Notes: generated by a model from the letters alone, not told the origin. DNA of 64,000 bases from Solimicrobium sp043758755 (GCA_043758755.1 JAYVMW010000016.1:62001-126000), one strand, 5' to 3'. Counted from the first letter of the stretch, positions 1 through 8,754 are shown. A program made the numbers and translations.

Positions 1-38
1 AAGTGAACCGTGAAGTGCCGTTGCGTTTGTGTTCCGAT

Positions 39-70
39 TGTCCGGGACACGTCTGTCCGGGACACGTCTG
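39..70. repeat. 15-bp tandem repeat with palindromic core
   Basis: The unit TGTCCGGGACACGTC occurs twice head to tail and is followed by TG. Each unit contains the inverted repeat TGTCC-G-GGACA. It lies in the noncoding stretch beyond the 3' end of the response-regulator gene. It may be part of a dispersed repeat family or a small hairpin; no function can be assigned. Confidence 0.6.
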
Positions 71-242
71 TTACCCTGTCAGCCCGAACCTCATTGCAGG
101 AGGTCCGCAGATCGCGGGGGTTTTAAACCGGCAAACCGCTTGCTGCACAAATTTGCAGATCGCTGTCGGTGAAAAAGAGTACTGCCTGTCCATGTTCGGG
201 TGCTCGTTTGGTCTATCGATTAACCAGATTAAATTGCGCCTG

Positions 243-1574
243 CTATTTTTCCTGCGCCAACTTCAGTTTCCGCATCTTTTCCCACAGAGTCTTGCGACTG
301 ATGCCAAGCGCCGCAGAAGTTTCCGCAATACGACCGTCCATGGTTTTCAGAATCTGCTGAATGTAGCGCCGTTCGTAACCGTCCAGATATTCGTTGAGCG
401 AAGACAGTTCGTCCGGCGTCGACAATTCCTGCAACCTGTCGAAGAACGCGTCAGCGGTCAGCACCGCCTGACTCGATAGCACGCAGGCGCGCTCCAGACA
501 GTGCTTTAGTTCGCGAATGTTGCCGGGCCAGGGATGATCGAGCAGCGCAATTTCGGCTGCCGCAGTGAGCGAACGGCGCGCGCGGCCATGCTGCATGGCC
601 TCGGCGTCAAGCAGTATTCCTGCCAGCCACAGAATATCTTCCTTGCGTTCGCGCAGCGGCGGAACATTGATTTCAATTACATTGATGCGATAGTACAGAT
701 CCTCGCGAAACCCGCCGGCCTCGACCATTTTTTTAAGGGTCTTGTTGGTCGCACAGACCAGATGAAAACTGACAGGAATCGGCGTTTCTCCACCAAGACG
801 AACAATCTTGCGTTCCTGAATTGCACGCAATAAATTCACCTGCATCGGCAACGGCATGTCGCCGATTTCATCGAGGAACAAAGTACCGCCATCAGCCTGC
901 TCGAAATAACCTTTTTTGTCGCGAATCGCCCCTGTATACGCACCTTTGACGTAACCGAACATTTCTGCTTCGAGCAGGGTCTCGGAAATCGCTCCGCAAT
1001 TGACGGCGACAAAAGGCAGTCGCCAATCAGGATCGCGCTGGCGATGCAGTGCGCGCGCAACTTCTTCCTTGCCGACACCCGACTCACCGGTAATCAGTAC
1101 TGAGGTATTTCCCTGAGCCAGCCGCTGGATGATCGTTTCGATGTTGCGCATGGCGCTCGATATACCCAGGACCTGTCTGCCATCCTCACTGACGATGCCG
1201 GGTCGCGCCTGCCCACAGATCGTTCTGACTTTTTCGATCAGCATGCGGATATCGAGTGGCTTGGTCATGTAATCTTCCGCACCCAGTTTCAACAGATGAA
1301 CGGCGTGATTGATCTCGCCATAACCGGTGATAAATATATACGGTGGCAATTCGATGCCGGCAGCACGCAATTCCTCGAACAGATGTTCCCCGTCACAGTC
1401 AGGCAGTTTGATGTCGCTGATGACGATGCTGTATTTGTCCTGCAGCAGTGATTTGCGCGCTGCGGCGCCGGTCTGAAACCACGCACATTGAAATCCTTCA
1501 AGAGCAAACCGGTCCGAGAGCGCTTCGCCCATGATTTCGTCGTCCTCAACCAGGCAGATGTGATAAGGCTTCAT
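243..1574 (-). CDS. Sigma-54-dependent response regulator, NtrC family
   Basis: 443-residue transcription activator. The receiver domain (about 1-120) has acidic residues D11/D12, the phosphoacceptor D54 (VISDIKLPD), T83 and K105. The AAA+ domain has Walker A GESGVGK (about 164-169), the sigma-54 contact loop GAYTGA (211-216, a Phe-to-Tyr variant of GAFTGA) and Walker B LFLDEIGD. The C-terminus is a Fis-type helix-turn-helix (AETSAALGISRKTLWEKM). The start overlaps the stop of the histidine kinase by 4 bp, so the pair should be translationally coupled. By family it drives sigma-54 promoters after phosphorylation by the adjacent kinase. The target genes are not evident here; the paired palindromes at the operon promoter are a candidate binding site. 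Confidence 0.93.
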   Translation of the reverse strand: MKPYHICLVEDDEIMGEALSDRFALEGFQCAWFQTGAAARKSLLQDKYSIVISDIKLPDCDGEHLFEELRAAGIELPPYIFITGYGEINHAVHLLKLGAEDYMTKPLDIRMLIEKVRTICGQARPGIVSEDGRQVLGISSAMRNIETIIQRLAQGNTSVLITGESGVGKEEVARALHRQRDPDWRLPFVAVNCGAISETLLEAEMFGYVKGAYTGAIRDKKGYFEQADGGTLFLDEIGDMPLPMQVNLLRAIQERKIVRLGGETPIPVSFHLVCATNKTLKKMVEAGGFREDLYYRINVIEINVPPLRERKEDILWLAGILLDAEAMQHGRARRSLTAAAEIALLDHPWPGNIRELKHCLERACVLSSQAVLTADAFFDRLQELSTPDELSSLNEYLDGYERRYIQQILKTMDGRIAETSAALGISRKTLWEKMRKLKLAQEK

Positions 1575-3049
1575 GATGATTTACTTTCGCTGACTGGCAG
1601 AGTAACGAGAAAGCGCATGCGACCGCTGCTTCGATCCAGTTCAATACGCCCGCCAAGTTGTTGCACAATCTGATAAGTGATCCACAGACCCAGTCCATGG
1701 CCATGGCCAGGCTCGGTGAGCGGGGAAAACGGTTCATACAGGTGCGCGGCCTGTTCAGCAGTCATCTGTTTGCCATCATTTTCCACGCTCAGGAGCAGTT
1801 GATTGTCAGACGCAACAATCCAACAATTGACATCGCCCTTTTGCCGGGCTGCCTGAATGGCATTGAGGAGCAGATTGATCAATAACTGCCGCACCGGATT
1901 TGCCTGCAGCGGCAAGGGCCCGGAAACGCTCGAGCGCCAGTCCAGCGCGATCTCTTTCTTCTGAGCCTGGGGAATCACCAGACTACGGATGTCTTCGAAA
2001 TCCTGGGCTTCAATGTTGCGGCTGTTGATGCGTGACTCGACCAGCAAGGCACTCACGGTCTCCCTGATCTGACTAAGCCCTCGTTCAATCAGCGAGATCG
2101 TCTTGGCGGTTCGGGCGTCAAATTCCCGATTGCTCGCCGTACCGTAACTTTTCAAGGTATCGATCGCGGTGAGCATTCCGCCCAGCGGATTATTGATCTC
2201 ATGCGCCACACCGGCCGCCAGCCGCCCGACCGCTGCCAGACGTTCCGAGTGGACCACCTGCTGCTTCAATGCTTCCCTGGATTCCTGCTCGGAAAGCATG
2301 CGCCAATAAGCCGAGTACAGCTGCCCAAGTTCATCATGGTAGGGATAAACTTTTTTATCCATATCCCTGGCCGGGCCATTGTCAATATTTTGCATCCACT
2401 CGGAAATCATGATCAGTGGACGCGACAGCCGCTGTCCCCAATACCAGTTGGCCGGCAATAACAGTGCCAGCACCATGAGTCCCACCAGAGCGCCGCGCTG
2501 GGCAACGCCGAGGAAGCGCGGCATCAGCACATCCTTGGCATGAATGACGATCAGCGTGCCGTAACGGCGCCCTTCGCTGGCGATGGGTACCGCGATGAAA
2601 ATTTTGCTTTCATTCTGCATGTCGAAACTCGGTGAATCGACACCCTGCGATGCGGAAATCCGGGTCGCCAACGCGGCGTATTCCGGCGCCAGTTTTTCCA
2701 GACTGGCCTGTATCGGAATCATTTTGGGTAACGTGGAAACGAAGACCCGCTGCTCGTTATCCAGCACAACGATGGTCTTGGGCAGCAGAACTTCCTTGAT
2801 ACTCGAATCCACCAGCGGCGCATTGATGATTTCAAAAGCGCGCCAGACATCGGCCTCCTGCATCGGAACACCCAACACTTCCGCGAGACGGTAACTCAGA
2901 TTGGTGGAACTGGCCAGCAGGTCGGTACGCAGATCTTCATAGGCTCTGAGCATGAGCGAACCCGATACCAGCAGGGTAGTGACCACAATTAAAAAGCCGC
3001 CCCATAATGGCAACTTGTAACGCAAACTGAGGTCGAGGATATTTTTCAC
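1571..3049 (-). CDS. Membrane sensor histidine kinase
   Basis: 492 residues. Membrane segments at about 15-35 and 186-206 flank a periplasmic sensor region of roughly 150 residues. A HAMP-like linker follows, then a dimerisation/phosphoacceptor box with H283 (AAGVAHEINNPLGG), an N box (LLINLLLNAIQAA) and a glycine-rich lid (GHGHGLGLWI). It overlaps the upstream binding-protein gene and the downstream regulator gene by 4 bp each, forming a compact three-gene signalling operon. The periplasmic binding protein probably presents a ligand to this kinase, which would phosphorylate the sigma-54 regulator. The ligand is unknown. Confidence 0.92.
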   Translation of the reverse strand: MKNILDLSLRYKLPLWGGFLIVVTTLLVSGSLMLRAYEDLRTDLLASSTNLSYRLAEVLGVPMQEADVWRAFEIINAPLVDSSIKEVLLPKTIVVLDNEQRVFVSTLPKMIPIQASLEKLAPEYAALATRISASQGVDSPSFDMQNESKIFIAVPIASEGRRYGTLIVIHAKDVLMPRFLGVAQRGALVGLMVLALLLPANWYWGQRLSRPLIMISEWMQNIDNGPARDMDKKVYPYHDELGQLYSAYWRMLSEQESREALKQQVVHSERLAAVGRLAAGVAHEINNPLGGMLTAIDTLKSYGTASNREFDARTAKTISLIERGLSQIRETVSALLVESRINSRNIEAQDFEDIRSLVIPQAQKKEIALDWRSSVSGPLPLQANPVRQLLINLLLNAIQAARQKGDVNCWIVASDNQLLLSVENDGKQMTAEQAAHLYEPFSPLTEPGHGHGLGLWITYQIVQQLGGRIELDRSSGRMRFLVTLPVSESKSS

Positions 3050-3930
3050 TCTTCGCCCATCGCTTTTTTCATTTGACCAAGTCGCTCATACAACTTCGGG
3101 TCGCCGGGGATAAAACCGTCAAGGCTCATCTGTTTCAACAGGTTCGCACCTTCAGGATCCTGCGCCATACCGATCAGCACATTCTGCATCTCGGTAAATT
3201 CCGCTTTGGTAACAAAATGATTCGCCACCAAAGGAGGTGCGCCATACTCCTGCGAGTGGGCCACAACACGGGTCTGTCGCGCTATTTCCGGATGCCCCTG
3301 CACCAGCGTATCCCATACGTAGCTGTCCACTTCGGCAGCATTGGCCAACCCCAGTATCACGGATTGAATGCTCTCCTGATGCGCGTGAGTGAAAAACACC
3401 TTCTGAAAAAAGCGTTTTGGGTCTTCCCCGGCATCGAACAGGGCATAGCGTTGCTCAACGTGGCCGTTGGAGCCGGGGTCAGCAAATGCAAACACGGCTC
3501 CCTTGAGTTGAAACAAGCTGGTCGTCTTGGTGTCGCTGGCCGGAACAATCAGATAGGAAGTGAAAAACGGCCTTGCGTGATAGAGCGGCACGGCCAGCAG
3601 GCGCACCTTGAAACCGATCGCCGCGTTCGGATAATCGGTAACCCATGCGAAATCGAGTTTTTCCATATGCAGCTGCACAATCGAGTCACCGAATTTCCTG
3701 CTGCTGACGAATTCGACCGGACGATGGAGTCGGTTTTGCAAATACTGCTGCCAATCAGACATCAACGCAAACTGCATGTGAAATATGCTTTGCGGTAAAC
3801 CAACGCGCAGCGGTCTGGGATTACTTTCTGCTCCAGCGCCCTGCGTACACAAAAAAACACTGGCCATCAGCGACACAATCCAGAAGAATCTGGTGAACGC
3901 GTTACGAAAAGGTAACCAGTTTATTTTCAT
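3046..3930 (-). CDS. Periplasmic PhnD-like substrate-binding protein
   Basis: 294 residues with an N-terminal signal peptide (hydrophobic stretch about 14-33, then GAGAES). The mature part resembles the phosphate/phosphonate ABC-transporter binding family (PhnD-like): RVGLPQS at the start, FAWVTDY in the first lobe and FADPGSNGH in the hinge/second lobe. No permease or ATPase is nearby. The gene is instead the first in an operon with a histidine kinase and a sigma-54 regulator, overlapping the kinase by 4 bp. It therefore probably acts as a ligand-sensing subunit rather than an importer component. The ligand could be an oxyanion or phosphonate-like compound, but this is not shown. A palindromic site (3901-3916) lies inside its first codons. 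Confidence 0.82.
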   Translation of the reverse strand: MKINWLPFRNAFTRFFWIVSLMASVFLCTQGAGAESNPRPLRVGLPQSIFHMQFALMSDWQQYLQNRLHRPVEFVSSRKFGDSIVQLHMEKLDFAWVTDYPNAAIGFKVRLLAVPLYHARPFFTSYLIVPASDTKTTSLFQLKGAVFAFADPGSNGHVEQRYALFDAGEDPKRFFQKVFFTHAHQESIQSVILGLANAAEVDSYVWDTLVQGHPEIARQTRVVAHSQEYGAPPLVANHFVTKAEFTEMQNVLIGMAQDPEGANLLKQMSLDGFIPGDPKLYERLGQMKKAMGEE

Positions 3931-3957
3931 TATTTTTAGATGTTACGAAAAAGTAAC
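3901..3957. promoter_or_regulatory. Paired 16-bp palindromes at the signalling-operon promoter
   Basis: GTTACGAAAAGGTAAC (3901-3916) and GTTACGAAAAAGTAAC (3942-3957) share inverted arms GTTAC/GTAAC and an almost identical spacer. Their centres are 41 bp apart, about four helical turns. The first lies within the first codons of the binding-protein gene and the second just upstream of its start. This arrangement fits a dimeric regulator, plausibly the NtrC-type regulator of this operon acting on its own promoter. The identity of the binder is inference. Confidence 0.55.
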
Positions 3958-4129
3958 GCCGTCATCCCCATTTGAAACCAGACGAACTCTTCGGGTTCGA
4001 CAAATCGTCATACACACATATTCAAAAGTTCAAAGCTGCATGCAATTTTCTTCCCTGTTTTCATTGCATTCAGTCCCTATCACAGCAAAAACCGTGCCTT
4101 ACTGCGGCTGATGGGCCTGCGGACACTGC

Positions 4130-4297
4130 CTAGGAGCCTGCGCTGCAGAAGCGAGTCGGCTGCAATAAGTGGAGAAGAGTCCCACTTTTATCCCGTTTTT
4201 CCGGCTGTAGCTGGGCTACAGTCCTCAAAAGCGGAACAAAATTGGGCTTTTTTCCCAATCATTTCGCTTCGACTCCTTCTGCCGCGCAGGCTCCTAG
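4130..4297. repeat. MITE-like repeat with 14-bp terminal inverted repeats
   Basis: A 168-bp noncoding unit begins CTAGGAGCCTGCGC and ends GCGCAGGCTCCTAG, a perfect 14-bp inverted repeat; similarity continues imperfectly further inward (GCAGAAG against CTTCTGC). Inside is a smaller hairpin, CTGTAGC-TGGG-CTACAG (about 4205-4221). No ORF of note lies within it. It looks like a non-autonomous dispersed element or a large structured repeat. No clear target-site duplication is visible. Confidence 0.6.
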
Positions 4298-4611
4298 CAG
4301 GTAATTACGTTTTGATTATTGCAAGGGATGACAGGTATGTGCTTGATCTATATCACGATTTTGATCGTTAAAATTGCCTTGTCAGGCGAGATGGATGAGT
4401 AGCTGCGCATTCGCCAGAATGGTCACGCGATGCACTCGGTGCCCAGCATGTTTTCCGGGATGACATCGTGGTCGACGAAGTTGGGAGAGATGGTTTTGGA
4501 TGTTCTCAGAAATGCCGCGGCAGCGAGGGCGCGCGGAGGAGTCAGGTCTGATAATCACACACGATTCAATTGAAATGAAACCATTTCAGACCTGATTTTC
4601 CAGGAGACTGC
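4298..4611. other. Intergenic stretch with inverted repeats
   Basis: No gene was recognised here. There is an FNR/CRP-like half-matching palindrome TTGATCTATATCAC (4343-4356), but no downstream gene is positioned to use it. A long-loop inverted repeat, CAGGTCTGA with TCAGACCTG, lies at about 4543-4600, next to the 3' end of the PEP-CTERM gene. The part at 4380-4540 is relatively GC-rich and may be decayed coding sequence, but it could not be identified. Confidence 0.4.
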
Positions 4612-5262
4612 CTAACCGATTTTTCGGCGACGGATCAGTCCAAGTCCGGCCAGGCCAATTCCGAACAAGGCAATAGAAACGGGTTCCGGCACGCTGGTTA
4701 TCGACGTATCCTGCAGCACCAGGGCACTGTCAGCGCCGGTGAATTTGAAAGCGGTTCCGACCTCCGGAGGTGCCGATGGTGTACCGGTGGGTACATAAAT
4801 TTGACTGCCTGCGTTACTTGCGTAGGTCGGTATCCCCAGATCGTCTGGATTGGAAAGAAACAGGTCAAATGTTCCGGCACCAAGCATCAGACCCGACGGG
4901 TTTACGCCAACGATATCTGTCCCATACAGAGTACTGGTTTCAAAAGCGAAGGATGAATAGATCTGGCTGAAAATCAGCGCGCCCAGCGTATTGCCGCCAG
5001 CGTCGCCATAGATACTCAACGTCACCGGCGTTGGCCAATGATATGAGTTGGCCACAGTAAACTCGACGCTGCCGGTCGCCGCACCGGAGGCCAGAATGAA
5101 TTGCTGTCCGATTTGTTGCCCATCGCTGGCGCATTCGGAACAATAAAAATTAAATGGATTTGCCGACAGGCTGGTCGCGGACTGATAAACAATGGCTGTC
5201 TGTGCCGTCACAGACAGCAAGAACGCACCGACGCACGACGCGAAACCTAATATTTTTTTCAT
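4612..5262 (-). CDS. Secreted PEP-CTERM sorting-domain protein
   Basis: 216 residues from the ATG at 5262, chosen because it begins a clean signal peptide (MKKILGFASCVGAFLLSVTA). An in-frame start further upstream would add 29 unlikely residues. The C-terminus has the PEP-CTERM tripartite signal: the motif VPEPVS, a hydrophobic helix (IALFGIGLAGLGLI) and a terminal basic cluster RRRK. By family this directs processing by an exosortase and export to the surface or extracellular matrix. The mature domain is Ser/Gly/Thr rich with no catalytic motif seen. No exosortase or exopolysaccharide genes are in the window. Confidence 0.88.
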   Translation of the reverse strand: MKKILGFASCVGAFLLSVTAQTAIVYQSATSLSANPFNFYCSECASDGQQIGQQFILASGAATGSVEFTVANSYHWPTPVTLSIYGDAGGNTLGALIFSQIYSSFAFETSTLYGTDIVGVNPSGLMLGAGTFDLFLSNPDDLGIPTYASNAGSQIYVPTGTPSAPPEVGTAFKFTGADSALVLQDTSITSVPEPVSIALFGIGLAGLGLIRRRKIG

Positions 5263-5523
5263 TTTTTTGCTTTCCCTGAAACCAGGTAGATAGATCCAAT
5301 ACCAACTAATGAATTGCCCAAAGTTAATTAAAGCAATAACAATGGCCAATAAAATAAGTTATTAAATTCAAAGCATTAGGGTTTCCCCTAAAAAGAATTT
5401 CGAGAAAGTGTAAAGAAATCCGGCAGTTATTGATTTATCAAAAACGCATATGTACTTTTGGCCAATAAAAATTGGTCCTGTCCGATTCCTGCTCCGGTTG
5501 CACAGCAATGTCGGAAGCGCTAC

Positions 5524-5537
5524 CCGACAAATGTCGG
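5524..5537. promoter_or_regulatory. Palindrome in the divergent intergenic region
   Basis: CCGACA-AA-TGTCGG is a perfect 6-bp inverted repeat, with a further TGTCGG about 20 bp upstream. It lies in the 347-bp AT-rich gap between the PEP-CTERM gene (minus) and the small gene at 5610 (plus). It is a candidate operator for either direction. Nothing else in this gap was recognised. Confidence 0.35.
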
Positions 5538-5609
5538 ATAACCCGATCCGGCACGGACTGCTAAAGTTCAGCACATCACCCCGCAAACCGGCCACACTCA
5601 GTTTAAAAA

Positions 5610-5858
5610 ATGCGAACCATTATTGACGCCATGGAAAATGAAATACTTTGGAAGTGGGAATTGCTTTGTGAAGACTTTGAACAGGCAAAGCAAAATTACA
5701 TTCAACATTTTTCTCCACTCATCAGCAACCTGAGTGCAGTGACACAACACTGCCAATGCAACAACAATTTATCTCAGATTAAAAGCGCCGAAGCGGCATG
5801 GAACCGTTGGATTGAAATCCAAATGAAAATCAGAGAGTTTGCCGAGAACGACCGGTAA
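5610..5858 (+). CDS. Hypothetical 82-residue protein
   Basis: No family was recognised. The protein is mostly helical in character with acidic and aromatic residues (ILWKWELLCEDFEQAK), a CQC motif near residue 48 and a charged C-terminus. No signal peptide or membrane segment is seen. An internal ATG at 5631 is an alternative start; neither has a strong ribosome binding site. It is followed on the same strand by another orphan gene and by the pentapeptide/kinase-like gene, so the three may form one unit. The protein could be a partner or chaperone of the large one, but that is speculation. Confidence 0.5.
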   Translation: MRTIIDAMENEILWKWELLCEDFEQAKQNYIQHFSPLISNLSAVTQHCQCNNNLSQIKSAEAAWNRWIEIQMKIREFAENDR

Positions 5859-5910
5859 CGGGATATTTTTAATTGCGTCAGTTCCATATCGATCACTAAT
5901 CAGAATACCA

Positions 5911-6288
5911 ATGAACTATCCGCATTTAGACATTAATCATTTCGTTAATCGTTATCACGATTACTATCGTTGCATATTAATAGACGGCAGAATTTTTCAT
6001 AAAGTAGTCGATGTCGATCGATTTTACAAAGCAATCGGCTACACAGAAAAATGGATCGATAACGGCTTCGTATTTGAAGAATATTATTGGTACACCTTCA
6101 GAAGTCCGTATGCCACAAAACATCAGGAATGCATTCCTTTTTTGCTGATGACCTATCTGAATGAGGTCAGCAGCGAATTCAGAGAAAGGTATGGCAGTGA
6201 ATTTAAAGAACTGGCCGGCAAGTGCAATTTCAAGAAAAAACTTCCCAAATATCCCTGTTTGACCTGCATGCATTTTTCCTGGTTTTAG
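5911..6288 (+). CDS. Hypothetical 125-residue protein
   Basis: The start is taken at the ATG at 5911 (MNYPHLDINHF), because the longer reading frame would run into the preceding gene. The protein is rich in aromatic residues (VNRYHDYYRC, EEYYWYTF) and ends in a CxxC-type motif (YPCLTCMHFSWF). It has no signal peptide or membrane helix. No family was recognised. It sits between the 82-residue gene and the pentapeptide/kinase-like gene on the same strand, in sequence of lower GC than the flanks, which suggests an acquired cassette. Confidence 0.55.
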   Translation: MNYPHLDINHFVNRYHDYYRCILIDGRIFHKVVDVDRFYKAIGYTEKWIDNGFVFEEYYWYTFRSPYATKHQECIPFLLMTYLNEVSSEFRERYGSEFKELAGKCNFKKKLPKYPCLTCMHFSWF

Positions 6289-6457
6289 TAACTCCGCGAA
6301 ACCACCACCCAGATTAGATCAGGTGCATCAGTTTCCAGCCTGCGCAAGATATTCATAAGGGTCTCCATCGACGCTGGAATTGGCAATTGACCATTATTCG
6401 GTGGTTGCCAGATCATCGCCACTTCCCGCATTCCGCTCAAACAACTGGCTTTGGTGG

Positions 6458-8617
6458 ATGGAAAATGTCGACTTTACCCACTTCGGAGATCTTAAATTGT
6501 TAGTTACTGCAGGCGCCCCTTCAATTTTTACAAGGCCCATTGATGTCAATGCGGTATGCGCAGAATTCAGAAACGCCGCGCCGCAGGACAGACAGGCCGA
6601 AGTCAGCCGGGTCATGAAATGGTGGGAAGTACTGGTCGATTGCTTTACCGGCAAAAATCAGAAAAAAGCGCTGGAACTGCTGTTTGATATCGCCCAGGCA
6701 GAAAAGGCCAACGACAATGCCCAGCTCAGCTTTACCGATAAATTGGCCAATCGTGAGATCGCCAAACAGGCATTTTGTAACCTGGAACGCTATGCACTGC
6801 CCGGTTACCAATTTTCGGTGGTTCCGAATGCCAGCAGCCATCTGTGTTTCAAGATAACCGACAGCAGAAATGACGAAGCGCTGACGATTCCCGCCAAATT
6901 CAATTACTTCGATACCGAAAAGGCCGACGCAATCTGGAAACAAGTGCGCGGCAGTTTTGTTGAGGGCCGGGCATCTGCAATTGAACTGATCAATCAAATG
7001 GTGAACGCAACCACGTCAGTTGAAAAAATCGACTGCTTTGCCAAACTCACCAGGCTGGCCGACCCGGAACACCGTGAACACTTCAAGATGAACCTGACCG
7101 ACGAATGGACCAGCACGCTCAATATCACGATAGGCTATAAGAATGAAAGTCTGCTCGACACGCTGGAGTGCCCGCGGCCCCAGATGGAAGACACCATCAA
7201 CGCGCTGCTGTCCAGCCATGCAACACTTAGTATGAGCAAGGGTGAATACAGCACCCCGGACACACAGAAAAAACTGTCGATGATTCTGCGCCTGCAAGCC
7301 AACTTTGCTGCCAAGGGGGAACCGACCAGAGCGGCAGCAGCCAAAATTCTGAAGGACATGTTCCAATTTGACAGAACCGCACAGGATGATTTAAAGGCCT
7401 TTTCCAGGCTGATGAAACTGGATCCGAAAATCAGGGAATTGCTTGAAGTTGCAATTTCCCCGAATGACGCGGGCAAGCCACGCATTAGCCTGGTCTTCGA
7501 TGGAAAACCTTTCAATCACGGTGTGATTACCGACAATGCCAATTGGGACCTGGCCAACCTGGACTTGCGCGGTGCCAATCTGCGCGGCCTGAATCTGAAC
7601 AATGCCAATCTGACCGGCACCGACTTGCGGGGTGCCGATCTGACCGACGCTCAATTGCAGGGCGCACAGGTACAGGGTGCCAAATTTGACCCGACAGTTT
7701 TAATGGGCGGGCTTTTGAGCGATGCACAAATAAAAACGTTGGAGACCGATGCGGCCGCGACAACTTTACAGTCGATCAAGCGCGCCCGCAAGGCCACAAC
7801 CACCCTGCAAGACCCAGACGCATGGGTCCCGGTTCTCAAAGACTCGAACGGTGAGGTGCTTGGCTACAAAATCGGTTGGGGGCCAGGCAAATATCCATGG
7901 GTTGCGCCACCTCCACTGGATTTGGGTGAGGACGGTGGCAATAAATGGCGCACCGGAATGAATGATGAATTGGTCGAACTGACCATCAAAGACCCCGACG
8001 CGTTTGAGAGTGTCAACACGTTTACCAAACAAACGCTGGACTTTATTGTCCACAACAATCTCGATAGATTAATACCGCAAATTCGGGTCAGCCGCAGCAA
8101 GTTAATCGCCCGAAATATGGGAAAGAACGATTTGTTTGGCCTGGTCAACGGTGGAGAAAAATTCGCACCTTCATGCTTTAAAGACTTGGCGCGCCAGCTT
8201 CAGTTTCTGCACAAGAACGGATACGTTCACCGGGATATCAAAATTGGCAATATGTTTTTCAAATCAGGTCAGATGTATTTATCTGATCTGGACACAATGG
8301 GAAAACCAGGTGAGTTCAGGTACAAAGGGTTTGCAGGAACACGCGAATATGCGCATCCAGATTTGATCGGCAATCGATACAACACAGACAGCAACGATGC
8401 AGTGAACGCAGTCAAGTTGGACCAATACGCTTTTATCAATTCCATGATCGCCGCCTGCACCGGAACGCTGACTGAAACAGGGATATATCCGGAGCAAACC
8501 ATCGCTCAATTTATAAAAGGATTGCCTTGCGACGCCGCAAGCAAGAAGAATTTAGCTGATTTCTTGTTGAATCCCGTTACGAAGAGTCTGAAATATGATC
8601 TGGATACCTATCTGTGA
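6458..8617 (+). CDS. Pentapeptide-repeat and Ser/Thr kinase-like protein
   Basis: 719 residues from the ATG at 6458; an in-frame TTG at 6380 would add 26 residues, and neither start has a good ribosome binding site. The N-terminal 350 residues are unrecognised and mostly helical. At about 361-408 there is a short run of A(D/N)LxG pentapeptide repeats (DLRGANLRGLNLNNANL). The C-terminal 250 residues look like a protein kinase: HRDIKIGN at about 591-598 (catalytic Asp and Asn), DLD near 610 in the place of DFG, and GTREYAHPDL as an APE-type activation segment. The N-lobe is divergent. No signal peptide or membrane helix is seen. The domain mix recalls secreted effector kinases, but no secretion genes are nearby. 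The function is unknown. Confidence 0.72.
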   Translation: MENVDFTHFGDLKLLVTAGAPSIFTRPIDVNAVCAEFRNAAPQDRQAEVSRVMKWWEVLVDCFTGKNQKKALELLFDIAQAEKANDNAQLSFTDKLANREIAKQAFCNLERYALPGYQFSVVPNASSHLCFKITDSRNDEALTIPAKFNYFDTEKADAIWKQVRGSFVEGRASAIELINQMVNATTSVEKIDCFAKLTRLADPEHREHFKMNLTDEWTSTLNITIGYKNESLLDTLECPRPQMEDTINALLSSHATLSMSKGEYSTPDTQKKLSMILRLQANFAAKGEPTRAAAAKILKDMFQFDRTAQDDLKAFSRLMKLDPKIRELLEVAISPNDAGKPRISLVFDGKPFNHGVITDNANWDLANLDLRGANLRGLNLNNANLTGTDLRGADLTDAQLQGAQVQGAKFDPTVLMGGLLSDAQIKTLETDAAATTLQSIKRARKATTTLQDPDAWVPVLKDSNGEVLGYKIGWGPGKYPWVAPPPLDLGEDGGNKWRTGMNDELVELTIKDPDAFESVNTFTKQTLDFIVHNNLDRLIPQIRVSRSKLIARNMGKNDLFGLVNGGEKFAPSCFKDLARQLQFLHKNGYVHRDIKIGNMFFKSGQMYLSDLDTMGKPGEFRYKGFAGTREYAHPDLIGNRYNTDSNDAVNAVKLDQYAFINSMIAACTGTLTETGIYPEQTIAQFIKGLPCDAASKKNLADFLLNPVTKSLKYDLDTYL

Positions 8618-8709
8618 AGTCACTGAGTTTAAGTGCCTGCAACACAGCCTCGCGAACTGGCGTCACAACGGATTCATCAACTCTGATCATGGCACTCTTG
8701 ACGGGTTAC

Positions 8710-8733
8710 TTTCCTTACATTAAAGTAAGGAAA
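8710..8733. promoter_or_regulatory. Perfect palindrome upstream of the vapBC-like pair
   Basis: The arms TTTCCTTAC (8710-8718) and GTAAGGAAA (8725-8733) are perfect inverted repeats around ATTAAA. They lie 22 bp before the antitoxin start. Toxin-antitoxin pairs of this class normally repress their own promoter through the AbrB-fold antitoxin, so this is the likely autoregulatory operator. Confidence 0.7.
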
Positions 8734-8754
8734 TTGTAAATATGAGGAACTGTT

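Noticed and set aside
4343..4356. FNR/CRP-type site TTGATCTATATCAC
   Set aside because: No gene starts downstream in a suitable position; probably chance in AT-rich sequence.
5330..5390. TTGGCC...TTGCTT upstream of the PEP-CTERM gene as a sigma-54 promoter
   Set aside because: The spacing is off by one base and the -24 element is poor; no other support.
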